Source: Paraburkholderia sp. DHOC27
GTDB taxonomy: Bacteria > Pseudomonadota > Gammaproteobacteria > Burkholderiales > Burkholderiaceae
Length of the DNA: 64,000 nucleotides
Direction of reading: 5' to 3'
Assembly: GCF_003429005.1 (NCBI RefSeq)
Contig: NZ_QVQV01000006.1
Coordinates: 496,001 to 560,000, forward strand
Shown here: piece after piece, positions 59,710 to 64,000 of the stretch
Position numbering within the stretch: the stretch's first letter is position 1
Layout: every line of letters starts with the position of its first letter
Notes under the pieces: model-generated
What the model was told of the DNA's origin: nothing
Database searches by the model: none
Seen by the model: the letters and a program-made list of their open reading frames with translations, nothing else
Position numbers and translations under genes: made by a program

Positions 59710-61218
59710 GTGGCCGTGCTGCAAAAGAATCTTCGCGGAGCCCCAGAATCCGCGTTGCCGGGTACGCACGGCAACGGCGCGATGCACTCGATACACCCGG
59801 TACCCTTAAACCCGGAGGAGGCATCCCCGCTGCAGCACGATGCCCCCGTGCGGGCGAAGCGTGTGAGTGGCGGCAGCGTGGCGGCGCGCAATCTTCACCA
59901 TCTTCCGTTCCTGCTGACGCTGATCGCGATTGCGTTGGTCGCGCTGGTGACCGTGTTCAGTCCGCAGCGTCTCGCCTGGAATGCATGGGCTTACTCGGAA
60001 TGGCTGATCAACTATGACGCGGGTTTCATCCGGCGCGGCCTGAGCGGGTCGTTGATCCAGCTCACGGGCGTGGTGCCCGCGTTACCCGTGGTCAATCTGG
60101 TGGTGTTCGTTGCGTTCTCGGCGTTTTGCCTGCTGTTCTGGTGGGTGCTGAGCCGTTCAGCGCGGAGCGCGGCGTGGGCTGCGATCCTCGCGATCATGCT
60201 GCCGAACGGGCCGCTGCAAATGGCGGCCGGCAATGAGATTTTCTACCGCAAAGAGATCGTGTTTCATGTTGCGCTGGGTGTGAGCTGCATCCTGTACCAG
60301 CGGATCGTGCATGCCAGCACGGACGCGCGGCGTGCTGCGCTTTCGTGGATGTTCTTCGTGCTGTTCATCGCGCAGACCGTGTTGTTTCCGCTGTTCCACG
60401 AGGTCTACCTGTTTCTCTCTTTTCCGGCTAGCTGGCTGCTCGCACGTCAGATCGCCGCGCTTCAACCACAGCGGCGCACGTTTGGCCGTCTGGTGACGGC
60501 GACGCTGATCATCTCGTTCGGGATGATGGTGGTCTGTGCTGTGTTCCCCGGCAATCAGGCGGTGGCTGAGCACATCTGGTCGTCGTTGAGCGCCGCTGAT
60601 CGCATGTCGATTTCGCCTTCAGCGCCGGATACGCCGATTGGCGGGGTGGCGGCCATTGGGTGGTCATTGCTCAAGAATCTGACCGTCGTTGGCGACATCG
60701 CGATGTCGTCGCAGTACTGGATCTGGGGATTCGCGGCGGTGGGGATCGGCGCCGTGCTCGCCCTCATCACGTCGCTGCGCCGGCGCGAGGGTGAATCCGA
60801 GAGCGTGGCGACCGGGTTGCTGCGTCGGCATCTCGCGCAACTGTGGTTCCTCTTCCTGGCGTCGACGCCCATGTACGTACTGGGCTCCGACTGGGCGCGC
60901 TGGATGTCGGCGGTGGCGATTTCGTATCTGTTTCTGTCATTCGCCGACAGTACGGGTGCGGTGCGGCCGCCTCAGCTTCTGCAACTCGTGCCTCGGCGTT
61001 GGCGTGCGGGACTCGAGTCGGCGCGCGATTATTGTGCTGGCCACCTGGTGCCGGCGATCAGCGCAGTGTCCAGCCGGCATAAGGTGGGCTTGATCGCGCT
61101 GGCGTTTTTCTACTGCCTGACGTTTCGGCCGCCCGAATGTTGCATGAAGGGGGGCTATAACCCTCTGTACCGCGTGAAGCCGGCGCTCGCGCAACTCGCG
61201 CATTTGCGGCACCCGTAG
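59710..61218 (+). CDS. Large polytopic membrane protein, unknown
   Basis: 502 residues from GTG 59710; GTG 59716 or ATG 59782 are alternatives. A soluble N-terminus of about 65 residues precedes roughly nine or ten transmembrane helices (for example PFLLTLIAIALVALVTVF, VVNLVVFVAFSAFCLLFWWVL, LSWMFFVLFIAQTVLFPLF, LIISFGMMVVCAVF). LINYDAGFIRRGLSGSLI in the first loop and HEVYLFLSFPASWLLARQ resemble polysaccharide-related integral membrane proteins (EpsG/Wzy-style), but I cannot assign a family. Two Cys near the C-terminus (PPECCMKGGYN). Single gene. Confidence 0.8.
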   Translation: MAVLQKNLRGAPESALPGTHGNGAMHSIHPVPLNPEEASPLQHDAPVRAKRVSGGSVAARNLHHLPFLLTLIAIALVALVTVFSPQRLAWNAWAYSEWLINYDAGFIRRGLSGSLIQLTGVVPALPVVNLVVFVAFSAFCLLFWWVLSRSARSAAWAAILAIMLPNGPLQMAAGNEIFYRKEIVFHVALGVSCILYQRIVHASTDARRAALSWMFFVLFIAQTVLFPLFHEVYLFLSFPASWLLARQIAALQPQRRTFGRLVTATLIISFGMMVVCAVFPGNQAVAEHIWSSLSAADRMSISPSAPDTPIGGVAAIGWSLLKNLTVVGDIAMSSQYWIWGFAAVGIGAVLALITSLRRREGESESVATGLLRRHLAQLWFLFLASTPMYVLGSDWARWMSAVAISYLFLSFADSTGAVRPPQLLQLVPRRWRAGLESARDYCAGHLVPAISAVSSRHKVGLIALAFFYCLTFRPPECCMKGGYNPLYRVKPALAQLAHLRHP

Positions 61219-61301
61219 TGGAGTGGGGATGGCGGGGAAAACCGCAGCGTGAGGTTGAGGCTGGAGATGGGTAGAGCGGACTGCTGTGTTGGGAGTGTGG
61301 C

Positions 61302-61376
61302 TGGTCCCCCCGACAGGAATCGAACCTGTATCTAGCGCTTAGGAGGCACTTGTTCTATCCATTGAACTACGGGGAG
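61302..61376 (-). tRNA. tRNA-Arg (anticodon CCT)
   Basis: Full cloverleaf on the minus strand. Acceptor CTCCCCG (61376-61370) pairs with CGGGGGG (61312-61306), discriminator A, and an encoded CCA at 61304-61302. D stem GTTC/GAAC. Anticodon loop CTCCTAA gives anticodon CCT, reading AGG. The T arm contains GGTTCGATTCC. A complete, normal gene. Confidence 0.96.
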
Positions 61377-61768
61377 CAGAACCGTGGGCGGCGTGGATGC
61401 GGCAGGTTGCCGGGATCTCTTTTATCAACCGCTTCGGTGCATCGGGTCCGTTGACAACCGCTACGTTCCTAAGTCAACCCATCGTAGCGCGGACACGTTC
61501 AATTCTAACTTCACAGCAGTGCGATTTATCGTCCTTGCCGGACACGGCGCGCGAGGTGCCGCTGAATTGCATCGCAGGGGGCAGAGTATAGCAAAGCCGT
61601 GCATGCCTGCGAATGGCGATCCATGCGGGCGAGGCCCCCTGCATGACCACCAGCCGGACACCTAAAAGCTCAAGAAAAAGCCCGGCAGCCTTCGAGGCAT
61701 GCCGGGCCGTCGCGCCCTTCCTTGCTTGATCGCAGACAGCGCTGCTCGCGCCCACGAAAAGACGCCGC
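61377..61768. other. Intergenic region between tRNA-Arg and the rubredoxin gene
   Basis: 392 bases upstream of the tRNA and downstream of rubredoxin. No gene or repeat was found. No duplicate of the tRNA 3' end was noticed, so there is no sign of an integrated element here. Confidence 0.4.
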
Positions 61769-61954
61769 TCAGAACTCCACGACAGCGAATTCGGACTTGC
61801 TCACGTCGCACAGCGGGCAACGCCAGTCTTCCGGGATGTCGGCGAAGCGCGTGCCCGCCGCGATGCCTTCTTCCGGCAGACCTTCTTCCTCGTTATAGAT
61901 CCAGCCGCAAATCAGGCAGACCCAGCTTTTATATTCAACAATGACTTCACTCAC
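61769..61954 (-). CDS. Rubredoxin
   Basis: 61 residues. One Fe(SCys)4 site with ligands in CLICGW and CPLCDVSKSEF, and the typical YNEEEGLPEEGIAAGTRFADIPEDW between. Small soluble electron carrier; partner unknown. GTG 61954 is chosen, AGAG eight bases upstream; GTG 61963 is an alternative that adds three residues. Divergent from the ABC-F gene. Confidence 0.95.
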   Translation of the reverse strand: MSEVIVEYKSWVCLICGWIYNEEEGLPEEGIAAGTRFADIPEDWRCPLCDVSKSEFAVVEF

Positions 61955-62224
61955 GGCACACACTCTTTCTTCAGTTCATTACCACGATCCGCGCGGTCTG
62001 CCCCTGTTTGGGGCGCGCGGCGACCCGCAATATTACAGGAATTTGTCAAGGTGCAATTGCGCGGTGCCAGGCGGTGTGGTCTAAGTGCAGGCACGCACCC
62101 GTAGCGCGGCTGATCGCGCGTCGCCCCCTGGCCGATTGGCCAATCTCGTCGGGCATCCGGGATTGCGGCCCCGCGCCCGGTACAATGGGCGCTTCCGACT
62201 CACCGCTGTCTTCTGCCAATCTCC

Positions 62225-64000
<1,776 letters not shown>

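Noticed and set aside
61302..61768. tRNA-Arg(CCT) as an integration site of a genomic island
   Set aside because: No integrase, no duplicated tRNA end and no foreign gene content on either side within the window.

Overview
The window looks like a chromosomal segment of a Burkholderiaceae bacterium, most likely Paraburkholderia. The grounds are high GC with strong GC3 codon bias, the order ppc | hemC-hemDX-hemY ... ppa, the metG/apbC/dcd and nadE-glnB neighbourhoods, a fused HemD-HemX protein, a Burkholderia-type general porin, a DUF4148 secreted protein, and GC-rich intergenic repeats of the kind scattered through these genomes. The species is inferred from recognised proteins, not from a database match.

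Layout. 1-7.5 kb: 5' part of metG, an OmpA-type lipoprotein, apbC (Fe-S carrier), a degenerate SodC-like lipoprotein, dcd, a large Orn/Lys/Arg decarboxylase and a DUF1311-type secreted protein. 7.5-12.7 kb: bestrophin-like channel, a 0.7 kb inverted-repeat element, argH, then a divergent MmyB-type regulator and methyltransferase sharing a perfect palindrome. 12.7-23.8 kb: ppc, the heme genes hemC-hemDX-hemY, an SDR plus aldehyde dehydrogenase pair, ppa and a GIY-YIG protein. 23.8-31.4 kb: COG3146 acyltransferase-like protein, nadE, glnB, a major porin and a His/Arg-type ABC transporter without a binding protein. 31.9-37.8 kb: pirin, a Spy/CpxP-like protein, an OmpR-type two-component pair, an 88-residue protein of possible Cas2/SinR fold, and a membrane diguanylate cyclase. 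38.4-42.9 kb: a fused double permease plus ATPase, then two paralogous lipoproteins. 43.2-49.5 kb: two sigma-54 enhancer-binding proteins bracketing a DUF883 gene, with small proteins and otsA. 49.7-64 kb: DHA2 exporter, PEBP protein, dcm-vsr, CsbD, GST, a TPR glycosyltransferase-like protein, small orphans, DUF4148, a large membrane protein, tRNA-Arg(CCT), rubredoxin and a truncated ABC-F gene.

Main discovery candidate. Four sites match the sigma-54 promoter core (GGCA, six bases, TTGC, hence GG and GC ten bases apart). Each lies upstream of and in the right direction for a gene: the DUF883/YqjD-like gene at 44740, a Pro-rich small protein at 47268, otsA at 48071 and the CsbD gene at 54729. 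With the two enhancer-binding proteins at 43178-44239 and 45784-47187, this suggests an RpoN-controlled stress module (membrane ribosome anchor, trehalose, CsbD). Other points worth checking are the SodC-like protein lacking metal ligands, two + strand terminators with no gene in front of them (possible small RNAs), the large inverted-repeat element, and a pair of small paralogous orphan proteins.
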